Assembly (NCBI RefSeq): GCF_001019615.1 | Contig: NZ_JNBQ01000035.1 | Location: forward strand, 1-40,115 | DNA length: 40,115 bases | Source: Cellulosimicrobium funkei | GTDB lineage: Bacteria; Actinomycetota; Actinomycetes; Actinomycetales; Cellulomonadaceae | Reading direction: 5' to 3' | Shown: positions 1 through 7,825 of the stretch, piece after piece | Position numbering within the stretch: the first letter of the stretch is position 1 | Layout of the letters: every line of letters begins with the position of its first letter | Translations under genes and position numbers: made by a program | Notes under the pieces: generated by a model | What the model was told of the DNA's origin: nothing | Databases searched by the model: none | What the model saw: only the letters and a program-made list of their open reading frames with translations

Positions 1-1
1 C

Positions 2-574
2 CGCGCGGCCACGCTGCGGCCGCGGACCGTCGACGACGTCGCACCCCGGGGTCTGCGTCGCCTCGCCTGGTCGCTCGGGGTGCTCGTCGTGCTGCTCGCG
101 GTGGTCGGCGCGCTCACGGCGGGCGACGACGGGCGGTCGGTGACGCGCGTCGCGGGCGACTCGACCTCCACCGCGAGCCCCTACCCCGGCGCGTTCTACG
201 GCGTGTGGCTCGCGCTCGCGGCCGTGCTGGTCGTCGCGGGTGCCGAGGGCGTGCTGCGACTCGTCGCGCGCCGCCCGGCGGTCGCGCAGGTCGACGAGGC
301 GTGGGACGTCGCCCTGCGCCGCGCGTCGGCGCACCGGGTCCTGCGGGGCGCGCAGCTCGCGCTCGGGCTGACGGCCGCGGGGATGCTCGGCGTCGGCGCG
401 AACGCCGCGGCGCGGGTGGGCTACCCGGGGGCGGTCGTCCTCGTGGTCGTCGCGGTCGGGCTGGCGCTGGCGGCGATCGCGGTCGTCGTGCGGGCCGCCC
501 CGGACCCGGACACCTGGGCGGACGAGCACGCGAGCGCCCTGACACCGACGGGGCGCGGTCATGCAGGCCCCTGA
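2..574 (+). CDS. Membrane protein, 5'-truncated by window edge
   Basis: The reading frame is open from base 2 to a TGA at 572-574, so the true start lies left of the window. About 190 residues are visible. They contain roughly four hydrophobic segments: one just after an Arg-rich RGLRRLAW stretch, one at YGVWLALAAVLVV, and a pair near the C-terminus. A cytoplasmic linker with many Asp and Arg separates them. I do not recognise a named family. The end overlaps the next gene, a GntR/YtrA-type regulator, by 14 bases, so the two are almost certainly co-transcribed. YtrA-type regulators usually control a neighbouring transporter or membrane protein, so this gene is a plausible target or partner. 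An internal GTG at 80 is possible but would cut into the first membrane segment. Confidence 0.7.
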   Translation, partial: RAATLRPRTVDDVAPRGLRRLAWSLGVLVVLLAVVGALTAGDDGRSVTRVAGDSTSTASPYPGAFYGVWLALAAVLVVAGAEGVLRLVARRPAVAQVDEAWDVALRRASAHRVLRGAQLALGLTAAGMLGVGANAAARVGYPGAVVLVVVAVGLALAAIAVVVRAAPDPDTWADEHASALTPTGRGHAGP

Positions 575-962
575 CCTGCGCGTCGAGATCGACCTGCGGT
601 CGGGCCTCGCGCCGTACGAGCAGATCCGCCGGCAGGTCGTGGCGCACGTCGCCGCGGGGCGTCTCCGGGTGGGCGACCGGCTCCCGACGATCCGCGCCCT
701 CGCCACGGACCTCGGGCTCGCGCCCGGGACCGTGGCCCGCGCGTACCGCGAGCTCGAGGCGGCGGGGGTCGTGACGACGCGGCGCCGCGCCGGGACCGTC
801 GTGTCCGACGGCGTCTCCCCGACCGACGTCGCCGCGCGCCACGCCGCGCACGAGCTCGTCCGCGCCGGCCGCGAGGCCGGGCTGTCCGACGACGAGATCC
901 TCGACGTCGTGCGCGGGGCGCTGCTCCACGAGCAGCCCGGTGACGGGCCGGCCGCGGGCTGA
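561..962 (+). CDS. GntR-family transcriptional regulator, YtrA type
   Basis: This 133-aa protein is essentially one winged helix-turn-helix with a short C-terminal helical tail, as in the YtrA subfamily. Visible signatures are PYEQIRRQVVAHVAAGRLRVGDRLPTIR cut into its parts: the YEQIR helix, the GDRLPTIRALA turn, and the recognition helix APGTVARAYRELEAAGVV followed by the wing RRRAGTVV. No FCD, UTRA or aminotransferase effector domain follows, so the ligand, if any, is not readable from sequence. The ATG at 561 lies inside the end of the upstream membrane gene (14-base overlap), which implies translational coupling. Family knowledge says such proteins are dimeric repressors of adjacent membrane genes. 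The target here is inferred only from position. Confidence 0.9.
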   Translation: MQAPDLRVEIDLRSGLAPYEQIRRQVVAHVAAGRLRVGDRLPTIRALATDLGLAPGTVARAYRELEAAGVVTTRRRAGTVVSDGVSPTDVAARHAAHELVRAGREAGLSDDEILDVVRGALLHEQPGDGPAAG

Positions 963-971
963 GCCGACCGG

Positions 972-997
972 GGGCGGCTCCCGCCGAGGGACCGCCC
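972..997 (+). terminator. Hairpin terminator after GntR gene
   Basis: An 11-base arm at 972-982 pairs with a 10-base arm at 988-997 across a GCCGA loop, with one bulged C. It begins ten bases after the GntR stop codon. There is no U-tract, which is normal for actinobacterial terminators. Confidence 0.55.
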
Positions 998-1174
998 GCA
1001 CGCTGGCGACCTCGCGGTGCCGACCGGCGGCGTCGTCGGGACGGGCCACGCGGCGCGCGCGTCACGACAGGGTCACGATCCTCCGACAGGCGCCGCCGCG
1101 GGGCGTCCTGCCGCGGGGCGGGGCGCATGATGGTGCTCCGCGGCGGACGCCGCAGCACACACGAGGGGGACCAG

Positions 1175-2191
1175 GTGGAGGACGGAGCTTCGGCGGGCGC
1201 GCGGACGGGCGCGGAGGCGCGCGCGGCAGCAGGACCCGTGACGGGCGCCGCGACCGTGGCGCGGGGTGGCGGCCGGGGACGGAGCCCGGTGAGCCGTCGG
1301 CGGACGACGGCGCGCGCGGCGGTGGGCGCGCTGGTGGCGGCGCTGGTGCTCGCGGGCTGCCAGGCGGGGCTGCCCGACCTCGAGCCGGGCCGGACGCCGT
1401 CGGCCACCGCCGGCGGGCCCGCGACCACCGAGCCCGTGAGCCCCCGCCCGACGCAGACCGCTCCCGAGCCGGCCGAGACGCCGGAGCCCGAGCCCACCCC
1501 GGACCCGACGCCGACCGAGACCCCCGCGCCCAGCACGCCCCCGCCCGCCCCGGAGCCGACCCCCGAGCCGCCGCCCGCGCCCGTCGAGCCCGCCGAGCTG
1601 GCCCGCGGCGCGACCGGCGAGCGCGTCGTCGCGCTCCAGCAGCGCCTCGCCGACCTCGGCTACTTCATCGGCGCGCCCGACGGCGACTTCGGCGGCGGGA
1701 CGCAGCAGGCCGTGTGGGCTCTCCAGAAGGCCGCCGGGCTCTCGCGCGACGGCGTCGTGGGCCCCGCGACGCAGGCCGCGCTCGACGAGGGCGTCACGCC
1801 CCAGCCGCGCAGCGGGTCGGGCAAGGTCATCGAGATCGACCTCGACCGCCAGCTCCTGCTCGCCGTCGAGGACGGCCGGGTCGTCACGGTGGTCAACGCG
1901 TCGTCGGGCAACGGCGAGTCGTACGAGGCGAAGGGCCGCACCTACCGCGCGAGCACGCCGCGCGGCGAGTTCCACGTAGGCCGGCAGGTCGACGGCAACC
2001 ACTCGTCGAGCCTCGAGCTCGGCGACATGTGGCGCCCCAAGTTCTTCACGGGCGGCATCGCGGTGCACGGCTCGGGCTCGATCCCGCCGTGGCCCGCGTC
2101 CCACGGCTGCGTGCGCGTCGCGAACTCCGCGATGAACTGGCTCTGGGACTCCTGGCACGCCGACCCGGGCACGACGGTCCTCGTCTACTGA
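1175..2191 (+). CDS. Lipoprotein L,D-transpeptidase with peptidoglycan-binding domain
   Basis: The predicted product is a YkuD-type L,D-transpeptidase that makes 3-3 peptidoglycan cross-links or anchors proteins. The order is: signal peptide with lipobox LVLAGC, a long Pro/Glu/Thr-rich linker that would span the wall, a PG_binding_1 domain (ARGATGERVVALQQRLADLG region), then the YkuD catalytic domain. The catalytic motif reads HGSGSIPPWPASHGCVRVAN, with His, the SHGC box and the following Arg all present. GTG 1175 is chosen because GAGGGGGA sits just upstream. An in-frame GTG at 1289 behind GGAG would give a cleaner, 23-residue lipoprotein signal (SRRRTTARAAVGALVAALVL), so it may be the real start. 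An ATG at 1127 is also in frame. The gene stands alone and converges on murB, another cell-wall gene. Confidence 0.9.
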   Translation: MEDGASAGARTGAEARAAAGPVTGAATVARGGGRGRSPVSRRRTTARAAVGALVAALVLAGCQAGLPDLEPGRTPSATAGGPATTEPVSPRPTQTAPEPAETPEPEPTPDPTPTETPAPSTPPPAPEPTPEPPPAPVEPAELARGATGERVVALQQRLADLGYFIGAPDGDFGGGTQQAVWALQKAAGLSRDGVVGPATQAALDEGVTPQPRSGSGKVIEIDLDRQLLLAVEDGRVVTVVNASSGNGESYEAKGRTYRASTPRGEFHVGRQVDGNHSSSLELGDMWRPKFFTGGIAVHGSGSIPPWPASHGCVRVANSAMNWLWDSWHADPGTTVLVY

Positions 2192-2198
2192 CTCCCGC

Positions 2199-2269
2199 CC
2201 CGCGCTGAGTGCATGAAATAGTCGCGCCGGCATGGCCCGGACGCCACTATCTCATGCACTCAGCGCGGG
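2199..2269. repeat. Long inverted repeat between convergent genes
   Basis: Arms of 24 bases at 2199-2222 and 2246-2269 match at 23 of 24 positions and enclose a 23-base loop. The repeat fills the gap between the stops of the L,D-transpeptidase and murB. It can fold from either strand, so it is likely a bidirectional terminator. Its length and its AT-rich inner core (TGCATGAAATAGT) are unlike the short GC-only hairpins elsewhere in the window, so it could also be a dispersed REP-like element. Confidence 0.7.
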
Positions 2270-2273
2270 AAGG

Positions 2274-3563
2274 TCAGAGGGAGACGCCGACGAGGACGGG
2301 CTCGGGGACGAGCTCGACGCCGAACGCGTCGAGCACGCCGTCGCGGACCGCGCGCGCGAGCTCCACCAGGTCCTCCGCGCTCGCGCCGCCCCGGTTGGTC
2401 AGCGCCAGGGTGTGCTTGGTCGAGAGGCGCGCGAGGCTCGAGGGGCCGTGGACACCGAAGCCCTTGGTGAAGCCCGCGTGCTCGATGAGCCACGCGGCGG
2501 AGGTCTTGACGAGCGTCGGGTCGATCTCGCCCAGGCTCGGGCCGGTCGTGCGGGACGGCGTCGCGGAGCGCACCGGGTAGCGCGGGGCCTCCGCCGGGAG
2601 CAGGTCGGCCTGGTCTGCCGGGACGACGGGGTTGGTGAAGAACGACCCGGCGCTCCAGCGGTCGTGGTCCGGTCCCGTCTCCCCCGGCACGGCGTCCCCC
2701 GCAGCCACGGGCGCGACGTCCGGGCCGACGCCGTCGAGCAGCATGCCCTTCCGGGCCCGGAGCGCCAGGACGGCGTCGCGCACGTCCGCGCTCGGGGCCC
2801 GGTCGCCGACCTGCACGCCGAGCGTCCGGGCGAGCTCCGGATAGGCGACGGGGGCGGAGAGCGAGCCGAGGCGGGACTGGAAGCCGACGTCGAGCACGAC
2901 GTAGCGCGGCGACGGGTACCACGGGCCGCTCGCCTCGCCGTCTCCGCCCGGCTCGTCCGCTGCCACGTGCATGCTGCGCTTGAGCAGCGACGTGCGGTAC
3001 CCGAACGCGAGCTCGCCCAGCGCGAGCGTGCGCACGCGCGACCGCTCCCTGTCCCAGACGCGCACGGTCGAGACCACGCCCGCGACCTCCTGCCCGTAGG
3101 CGCCGATGTTCTGGACGGGCGCGGCACCGACCGTCCCGGGGATGCCGGAGAGCGCCTCGACGCCCACCCACTCCTCCGCGACCGCACGTGCCACGAGCTC
3201 GTCCCAGTCCTGCCCGGCCGGCGCGTGGAAGCTCGCACCGCCGCACGAGTCCTCGGCGTCCACGGTGATCCCACGCCGCAGGTCGCGCACGACGACCCCG
3301 CCGAACCCCTCGTCGCCGACGAGCAGGTTCGACCCGCCGCCGATCACGAGCAGCGGCTCGCCGGCCTCGTCCGCCGCGCGCACGGTGTCCACGAGCTCGG
3401 CCTCGGTGTGCGCCTCGACGTACCGGTCCGCGGGGCCGCCGACGCGCAGCGTCGTCAGCTCCGCCAGGGACGGCGCGCCGACGGCGTCGGGGCGCAGACC
3501 GGGGGCGGTCCGGACGATCTCGGGCAGGTCTCGGTCGACGGGGGCAGCGGGTTCACACGTCAC
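2274..3563 (-). CDS. murB: UDP-N-acetylenolpyruvoylglucosamine reductase MurB
   Basis: MurB reduces the enolpyruvyl group of UDP-GlcNAc-enolpyruvate to UDP-MurNAc using FAD and NADPH in cytoplasmic peptidoglycan precursor synthesis. The FAD-binding half shows TTLRVGGPADRYVEA, VIGGGSNLLV and GIPGTVGAAPVQNIGAYGQE. The C-terminal half has the proton-donor serine in WSAGSFFTNP and the closing segment AAWLIEHAGFTKGFG. The loop containing YRTSLLK is present. At 429 aa it is longer than many MurBs because of Gly/Asp-rich insertions around the middle (DEPGGDGEASG and VAAGDAVPGETG), typical of GC-rich actinobacteria. In many actinobacteria murB follows hadB directly. Here the two are on the same strand but about 7.7 kb apart. 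Confidence 0.96.
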   Translation of the reverse strand: MTCEPAAPVDRDLPEIVRTAPGLRPDAVGAPSLAELTTLRVGGPADRYVEAHTEAELVDTVRAADEAGEPLLVIGGGSNLLVGDEGFGGVVVRDLRRGITVDAEDSCGGASFHAPAGQDWDELVARAVAEEWVGVEALSGIPGTVGAAPVQNIGAYGQEVAGVVSTVRVWDRERSRVRTLALGELAFGYRTSLLKRSMHVAADEPGGDGEASGPWYPSPRYVVLDVGFQSRLGSLSAPVAYPELARTLGVQVGDRAPSADVRDAVLALRARKGMLLDGVGPDVAPVAAGDAVPGETGPDHDRWSAGSFFTNPVVPADQADLLPAEAPRYPVRSATPSRTTGPSLGEIDPTLVKTSAAWLIEHAGFTKGFGVHGPSSLARLSTKHTLALTNRGGASAEDLVELARAVRDGVLDAFGVELVPEPVLVGVSL

Positions 3564-3605
3564 CGCCCCAGCGTAGTTCGCCCCCGCGCGGGCTCGCGGA
3601 CGGGG

Positions 3606-4913
3606 TCAGCGGCGGGGGGTCTCCTCGGAGCGCTGGGCCGCCTGCTGGCCGGCGGAGCCCGCGGCGGTGGGGAGGGGGCGCGTGGCGCCGACGACGAGGA
3701 GACCGACGACGACCGGGACGGCGATCACGAGGAGCGCGGCGCGGTAGCCGACGTGCTCGGCGAGGAACCCGATGAGGGGCGGGCCCATGAAGAACGCGGA
3801 GTAGCCGATGGTCGCGACGACGCTCACGCGGACGGCGGCGCGTGCCGGGTCGTCGGAGGCCGCGCTCATCCCGACGGGGAACCCGAGCGCGGCGCCCATG
3901 CCCCACGCGACCACGCCGAGCAGCGCGAGCCAGATGCTCGGCGAGAGGGTGAAGAGCAGCAGGCCGACGAGAGCGAGCGCCGCACCGAGCCGCAGCACGG
4001 TGACGCGACCGTACCGGTCGAGCAGGCCCGTGCCGAGCAGGCGCATGCCGGTCATGGCCGTGAGGAACACGGCGAGGCCGACGGCGCCCATGGCGTCGGA
4101 CGTCTCGAAGCCGTCGACGACCGCGAGGCTCACCCAGTCGTTCGCGGCGCCCTCGGTGAGCGCGGCGGCGAGGACGACGAGCCCGATGAGGAGGGTGCGG
4201 GGCTCGGTCCACGCGCTGAGCGCGCCGCGCGCGTTCTCCGACGCGGTGAGGGGGGCGCCGCTGCCCGCCGCGGCGGCGGGGTCGGACCCGGCGGCGTCCT
4301 CGGCCGCGTCGACGACGTGCTCCACCTGGCCGGCGGGCAGGAAGAACCGCACGCACCACAGGACGCCGAGGAGGCTCAGCACGACGGCGGCCGTGAGGTG
4401 CACCTGGACCGGGACGTGCAGCGCGGCCATGAGCGCCCCGACGCCCGCACCGGCCATGGTGCCGAAGGAGAACCCGGCGTGGAAGCGCGGCATGATCGCC
4501 TTGCCGAGCCGCTGCTCGACGGCGGCGCCCTCGAGGTTCATCGCCGCGTCCCAGACGCCGGTGCCGATCCCGGCGAGGAAGAGCCCGACGCGCACGACGA
4601 CGTCCTCCCCCGTCGCCACGCCGGTGACGGCGGTGACGAGGCCCACGACGTTCGCGACGGCGAACAGCGTCACGGCCTTCGACGCGCCGAGCCGCTGGAC
4701 GACCATGCCGGACAGCGGCAGCGCGAGCAGCGACCCGACCGCCATGAAGAGGAGCAGCAGGCCCATCTGCGCCTCGGTGAACCCGAGCGAGTCGCGGACC
4801 GCGGGCAGCCGCGACGCCCAGGTCGCGAAGTTGAACCCGTTGAGGAAGAAGACCGCGAAGACGGCCCAGGTGGCGAGCGCGACGACGCGACGGTCGGTGC
4901 GGGCGGTGGTCAT
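3606..4913 (-). CDS. MFS transporter (first of a tandem pair)
   Basis: This 435-aa protein has about twelve membrane segments and belongs to the major facilitator superfamily, closest in feel to the FucP/YbjJ-like sugar or drug permeases. Segment one reads VVALATWAVFAVFFLNGFNFATWASRLP, here broken into VVALATWAVFAVF and NGFNFATWASRLP. The central cytoplasmic loop carries EDAAGSDPAAAAGSG. The substrate cannot be told from sequence. The ATG at 4913 overlaps the stop of the upstream MFS gene in an ATGA, so the pair is translationally coupled and shares the LacI-type operators further upstream. The two share strings such as EPRTLLIGLV and NDWxSLAVVDGF, which shows that they are paralogues. Confidence 0.88.
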   Translation of the reverse strand: MTTARTDRRVVALATWAVFAVFFLNGFNFATWASRLPAVRDSLGFTEAQMGLLLLFMAVGSLLALPLSGMVVQRLGASKAVTLFAVANVVGLVTAVTGVATGEDVVVRVGLFLAGIGTGVWDAAMNLEGAAVEQRLGKAIMPRFHAGFSFGTMAGAGVGALMAALHVPVQVHLTAAVVLSLLGVLWCVRFFLPAGQVEHVVDAAEDAAGSDPAAAAGSGAPLTASENARGALSAWTEPRTLLIGLVVLAAALTEGAANDWVSLAVVDGFETSDAMGAVGLAVFLTAMTGMRLLGTGLLDRYGRVTVLRLGAALALVGLLLFTLSPSIWLALLGVVAWGMGAALGFPVGMSAASDDPARAAVRVSVVATIGYSAFFMGPPLIGFLAEHVGYRAALLVIAVPVVVGLLVVGATRPLPTAAGSAGQQAAQRSEETPRR

Positions 4914-6574
4914 GCGGAGGTCTCCTCGCGGCGGTGCGACGGGCGGGTTCGGGGACGGCGTGCGGAGGCACGGTGGGCGGTGGCGGACGTCCCGGTGCGG
5001 GTCGTCGCGCGGGGCCGGCGCGAGCGGCGGGGACGTCGCGCGTCGACGGCCTCGTCGGGGACGGCGCCGATCGAGCTGTCCTGGTCGGTGCCGCCCGACC
5101 GGCCGGTGGCGTCCGCGACGAACGCCACGTCGGTCTCGGGACCATCCTCCACCCCGGGGGGCACGCCGTCGTCCGCACCCGCCGGGGGACGCGGCGCCCG
5201 GGCGGCGAGCGCGGCCGGGGTCCGCAGAGGCGTGACCTGGCGCGCGAGGAGGACGCTGAGGACCATCGCGGCGACGATGAGCACGAGCGCGTGACGCGCG
5301 CCCATGGCCTCGGCGGCGAGGCCGAGCAGCGGCGGCGCGGCGAGCGACGCCATGGACGCGAACGCTGAGACGACGGACACGCGGCTCGCGGCACGCAGCG
5401 GCTCGTCGGACGCGGCGGCGATGCCGACGGGCACCGCGAGCGCCGCGCCGAAGCCCCAGAGCACGACCCCGACGCCGGCGAGCTGGAGCGTCGGCGCGAA
5501 CCCGAAGAGCAGCAGCCCGGCGATCGACGCGACGCCTGACGCGCGGAGCACGGTGACGCGGCCGAAGCGGTCGATGAGGCGGGTCCCGGCGAGGCGCATG
5601 ACGGTCATGGCCGCGACGAACGTGCCGAACACGACGGCACCGACGGCCTCGGTCTGGGCGAACCCGTCGACGACGGCGAGCGAGAGCCAGTCGTTGGCCG
5701 ACCCCTCGGACAGCGCGGCGGAGAGGATGACGAGGCCGATGAGCAGCGTGCGCGGCTCGCGCCACGCCGAGAGCGCCGCCCCGAGCCGGGCGCCGCGGCG
5801 GGCGAGGCGGGCGCGGAGCCCGGCCGTCTCGACGTCGACGACGGCGTCGCCGAGCGCGTCGACCGGAGCGGGGGTCGCGACGGGCGCCTCGGACGTCGCG
5901 GGGCTCCGCGACGGGAGCGTGTCGTGGACCGTCGCGGGGATCGCGGCGAGGCGCCACACCGTGGCGACGGCGCCGGTCGCGACGAACTGGACGAGCACGG
6001 GGACCTGCGCGTGGGCGCACGCGGCACCGACGAGCGAGCCGACGACGGCGCCGATCGAGAACGCCGCGTGGAACTGGGGCAGGATCGTGCGCCCGACCCG
6101 CCGCTCGATGCCCGCGCTCTCGACGTTCATCGGGACGTTGCCGAGCGAGAACGCCATCCCGTTGACGAAGATGCCCGCCGCGAGCAGGGCGACGGAGCCG
6201 GTCGCGGGGCCGAGGCCGAGCAGGAGGAACGCGACGCCGAACAGGACCGCGGAGACGCCGAACGCGACCCGCCCGCCGAAGCGCGTGACGAAGGGGCCGG
6301 CGGCGGTGACGGTCACGAGCGCGCCGACGGCTCCGGCGAGGAGCACGACGCCGAGGTCCGCGGGGGTGAGGCCGAGGGCGTCGCGCACCGAGGGGATGCG
6401 CGCGAGCCAGCTCGACATCATGACGCCGTTGAGCGCGAACACGCCGAGGAGGACCCAGCGCGCCCGGGCCAGGGCGCGGGGGTCGGACAGGAGGTCGGAC
6501 GGAGACTGCGCAGCACCTCCTCGAATCGATTCGATCCGACGGACGAGAGTGCGCTTCGAATCGATTCGAGGCAT
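4910..6574 (-). CDS. MFS transporter (second of pair) with long Arg-rich tail
   Basis: This 554-aa MFS permease is paralogous to its downstream neighbour. The first membrane segment begins at ARARWVLLGVFALNGVMMSSW. After the last segment comes a hydrophilic tail of roughly 100 residues rich in Arg, Asp and Pro (for example RRPRRSRRPRATTRT), absent from the partner. No ATG/GTG/TTG occurs in frame between 6574 and the first membrane segment apart from a GTG two codons upstream, so the start is fairly firm. Codons 2-6 and 13-18 (RIDS and RIESIR) are the two copies of the palindrome TCGAATCGATTCGA. There is no Shine-Dalgarno, and a TTGACG-N17-CACACT promoter ends seven bases before the ATG, so the mRNA is probably leaderless. 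Substrate unknown. Regulation by the divergent LacI gene is inferred. Confidence 0.85.
   Translation of the reverse strand: MPRIDSKRTLVRRIESIRGGAAQSPSDLLSDPRALARARWVLLGVFALNGVMMSSWLARIPSVRDALGLTPADLGVVLLAGAVGALVTVTAAGPFVTRFGGRVAFGVSAVLFGVAFLLLGLGPATGSVALLAAGIFVNGMAFSLGNVPMNVESAGIERRVGRTILPQFHAAFSIGAVVGSLVGAACAHAQVPVLVQFVATGAVATVWRLAAIPATVHDTLPSRSPATSEAPVATPAPVDALGDAVVDVETAGLRARLARRGARLGAALSAWREPRTLLIGLVILSAALSEGSANDWLSLAVVDGFAQTEAVGAVVFGTFVAAMTVMRLAGTRLIDRFGRVTVLRASGVASIAGLLLFGFAPTLQLAGVGVVLWGFGAALAVPVGIAAASDEPLRAASRVSVVSAFASMASLAAPPLLGLAAEAMGARHALVLIVAAMVLSVLLARQVTPLRTPAALAARAPRPPAGADDGVPPGVEDGPETDVAFVADATGRSGGTDQDSSIGAVPDEAVDARRPRRSRRPRATTRTGTSATAHRASARRPRTRPSHRREETSA
6521..6534. promoter_or_regulatory. 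Putative LacI-family operator, copy 1
   Basis: TCGAATCGATTCGA is a perfect 14-base palindrome. An identical copy lies 35 bases away (centre to centre) at 6556-6569, next to a divergent LacI-family gene. It falls inside codons 13-18 of the MFS gene. Confidence 0.75.
6556..6569. promoter_or_regulatory. Putative LacI-family operator, copy 2
   Basis: This is the second exact copy of TCGAATCGATTCGA. It covers codons 2-6 of the MFS gene. It would also lie in the -35 region of a candidate lacI promoter whose -10 (TACGCT) is at 6592-6597 on the plus strand. One bound repressor could therefore affect both directions. Confidence 0.78.
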
Positions 6575-6581
6575 GGTCACC

Positions 6582-6610
6582 AGTGTGCGGGTACGCTGGC
6601 CGCGCGTCAA
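6582..6610 (-). promoter_or_regulatory. Leaderless-type promoter of the MFS pair
   Basis: On the minus strand TTGACG (6610-6605) and CACACT (6587-6582) are separated by 17 bases. Seven bases then lead to the ATG at 6574, which puts the expected start of transcription at or next to the start codon. The two palindromic operators lie downstream of that point. Confidence 0.6.
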
Positions 6611-6646
6611 TCGAGAATCCCGCGCGCGCGGGAGGCAGGGAGCGTG

Positions 6647-7789
6647 ATGAGCGACACCCCCGGGAACCGGGAGCCCGCGGCGGCCGCCGCGCCGGCCCAC
6701 CGGCCCACGCTCGCCAAGGTCGCCGAGCTCGCGGGAGTCTCCGTCTCGACGGCGTCGCTCGCCTTCTCCGGCGCCGGGCCGATCACCCCGGAGACCCGGG
6801 CACGCGTGCTCGACGCCGCGAAGGAGCTCGGGTACACCGGGCCCAACCCGCTCGGCCGGCAGCTCCGGTCGGGCCGGTCGGGCGTGGTCGGCGTCGTCGT
6901 CGGCGACCAGCTCCGCCGCGCGTTCCGGGACCCCGTCGCCGTGCAGGTGCTCGACGGCCTCGTCTCGACGCTCGGCGAGAACGGCCTGGGCGTCCTCCTC
7001 ATCCCCGGCATCCCGTCCGACGACCCGGCCCGCGCCGTCGACCCCCTCGTCGAGAGCGCCGCGATGGACGTCGCCGTCCTCGTCTGGGGCGTGGGGTCGG
7101 ACGACGCGACGCTCGCCGCGCTGCAGCGCCGCGGCGTGCCGGTCGTCATCGGGGAGGGGCGCGCCGTCGAGGGCACCCCGCTCGTCGCGATCCGCGACCG
7201 CGCCGGGACCGCCGACGTCGTGCGGCACCTCGTCGACCTCGGCCACACGCGCGTCGCGGAGGTCTCGCTCCCTCTCGACAACTCCGACCGCAGCGGCCCG
7301 ATCGACGCGCAGCGGCTCGCCCAGGTGGACCGCACGCCGACGGCCAACCGGCTCGCGGGCGTGCGCGACGTCGTCGAACCCGTCGCGAGCTGGGAGACCG
7401 AGGCGTCGCTCGTCGAGCACGGCCGCTCCGCCACGCTCGCCCTGCTGGGCAGCACCGCCGCGGACGGGACGACCGCGGCCGCCGACCCCGCGTCGCGCCC
7501 GACCGCCGTCATCGCCCACTCCGACCTGCTGGCCGCGGGCGCGCTCCTCGCCGCGCGCGAGCTCGGCCTGCGCGTGCCCGACGACGTCTCGGTCGCCGGG
7601 TTCGACGGGCTGGACCTGCCCTGGCTCGCCCCGGACGTCCTCACGAGCGTCCACCAGCCGCTCGCCCGCAAGGGGTCCGAGCTCGGTCTCGCCGTGATCC
7701 GCCAGCTCGCGGGCGAGGCCCCGACGACGGTCGAGCTCGACGTCGAGCTGGTGGTGGGGACGACGACAGGCCCCGCCCCCACCACCTGA
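6647..7789 (+). CDS. LacI-family transcriptional repressor
   Basis: This 380-aa regulator has an N-terminal LacI helix-turn-helix at about residues 21-42 (TLAKVAELAGVSVSTASLAF), the hinge helix region GPNPLGRQLRSGRSG, and a periplasmic-binding-protein-like sugar-sensing domain (SGVVGVVVGDQL through DDVSVAGFDGLDLPWL to the end). The HTH reads ASLAFSG where most LacI members have a VLNG-like string, so its DNA specificity may be unusual. ATG 6647 is chosen because AGGGAG lies just upstream; GTG 6644 is the alternative. The 14-base palindrome CCCGCGCGCGCGGG at 6619-6632 runs into the GGAGG at 6631-6635 and might affect ribosome access. Two identical palindromes in the divergent promoter region are its likely operators, so it probably represses the MFS genes and itself. 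The effector sugar is unknown. Confidence 0.9.
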   Translation: MSDTPGNREPAAAAAPAHRPTLAKVAELAGVSVSTASLAFSGAGPITPETRARVLDAAKELGYTGPNPLGRQLRSGRSGVVGVVVGDQLRRAFRDPVAVQVLDGLVSTLGENGLGVLLIPGIPSDDPARAVDPLVESAAMDVAVLVWGVGSDDATLAALQRRGVPVVIGEGRAVEGTPLVAIRDRAGTADVVRHLVDLGHTRVAEVSLPLDNSDRSGPIDAQRLAQVDRTPTANRLAGVRDVVEPVASWETEASLVEHGRSATLALLGSTAADGTTAAADPASRPTAVIAHSDLLAAGALLAARELGLRVPDDVSVAGFDGLDLPWLAPDVLTSVHQPLARKGSELGLAVIRQLAGEAPTTVELDVELVVGTTTGPAPTT

Positions 7790-7791
7790 CA

Positions 7792-7825
7792 CCGGCCGCT
7801 CGGACCGGTCAGCCGAGCCGGCCGG
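7792..7825. terminator. Bidirectional hairpin between convergent genes
   Basis: CCGGCCGCTCGG (7792-7803) pairs with CCGAGCCGGCCGG (7813-7825) with one extra base. It follows the lacI stop by two bases and overlaps the stop codon of the opposing gene. Confidence 0.5.

Noticed and set aside
2232-5294. Long plus-strand open frame opposite murB and the MFS gene
   Set aside because: Same antisense artefact. MurB and MFS motifs are unmistakable on the minus strand.
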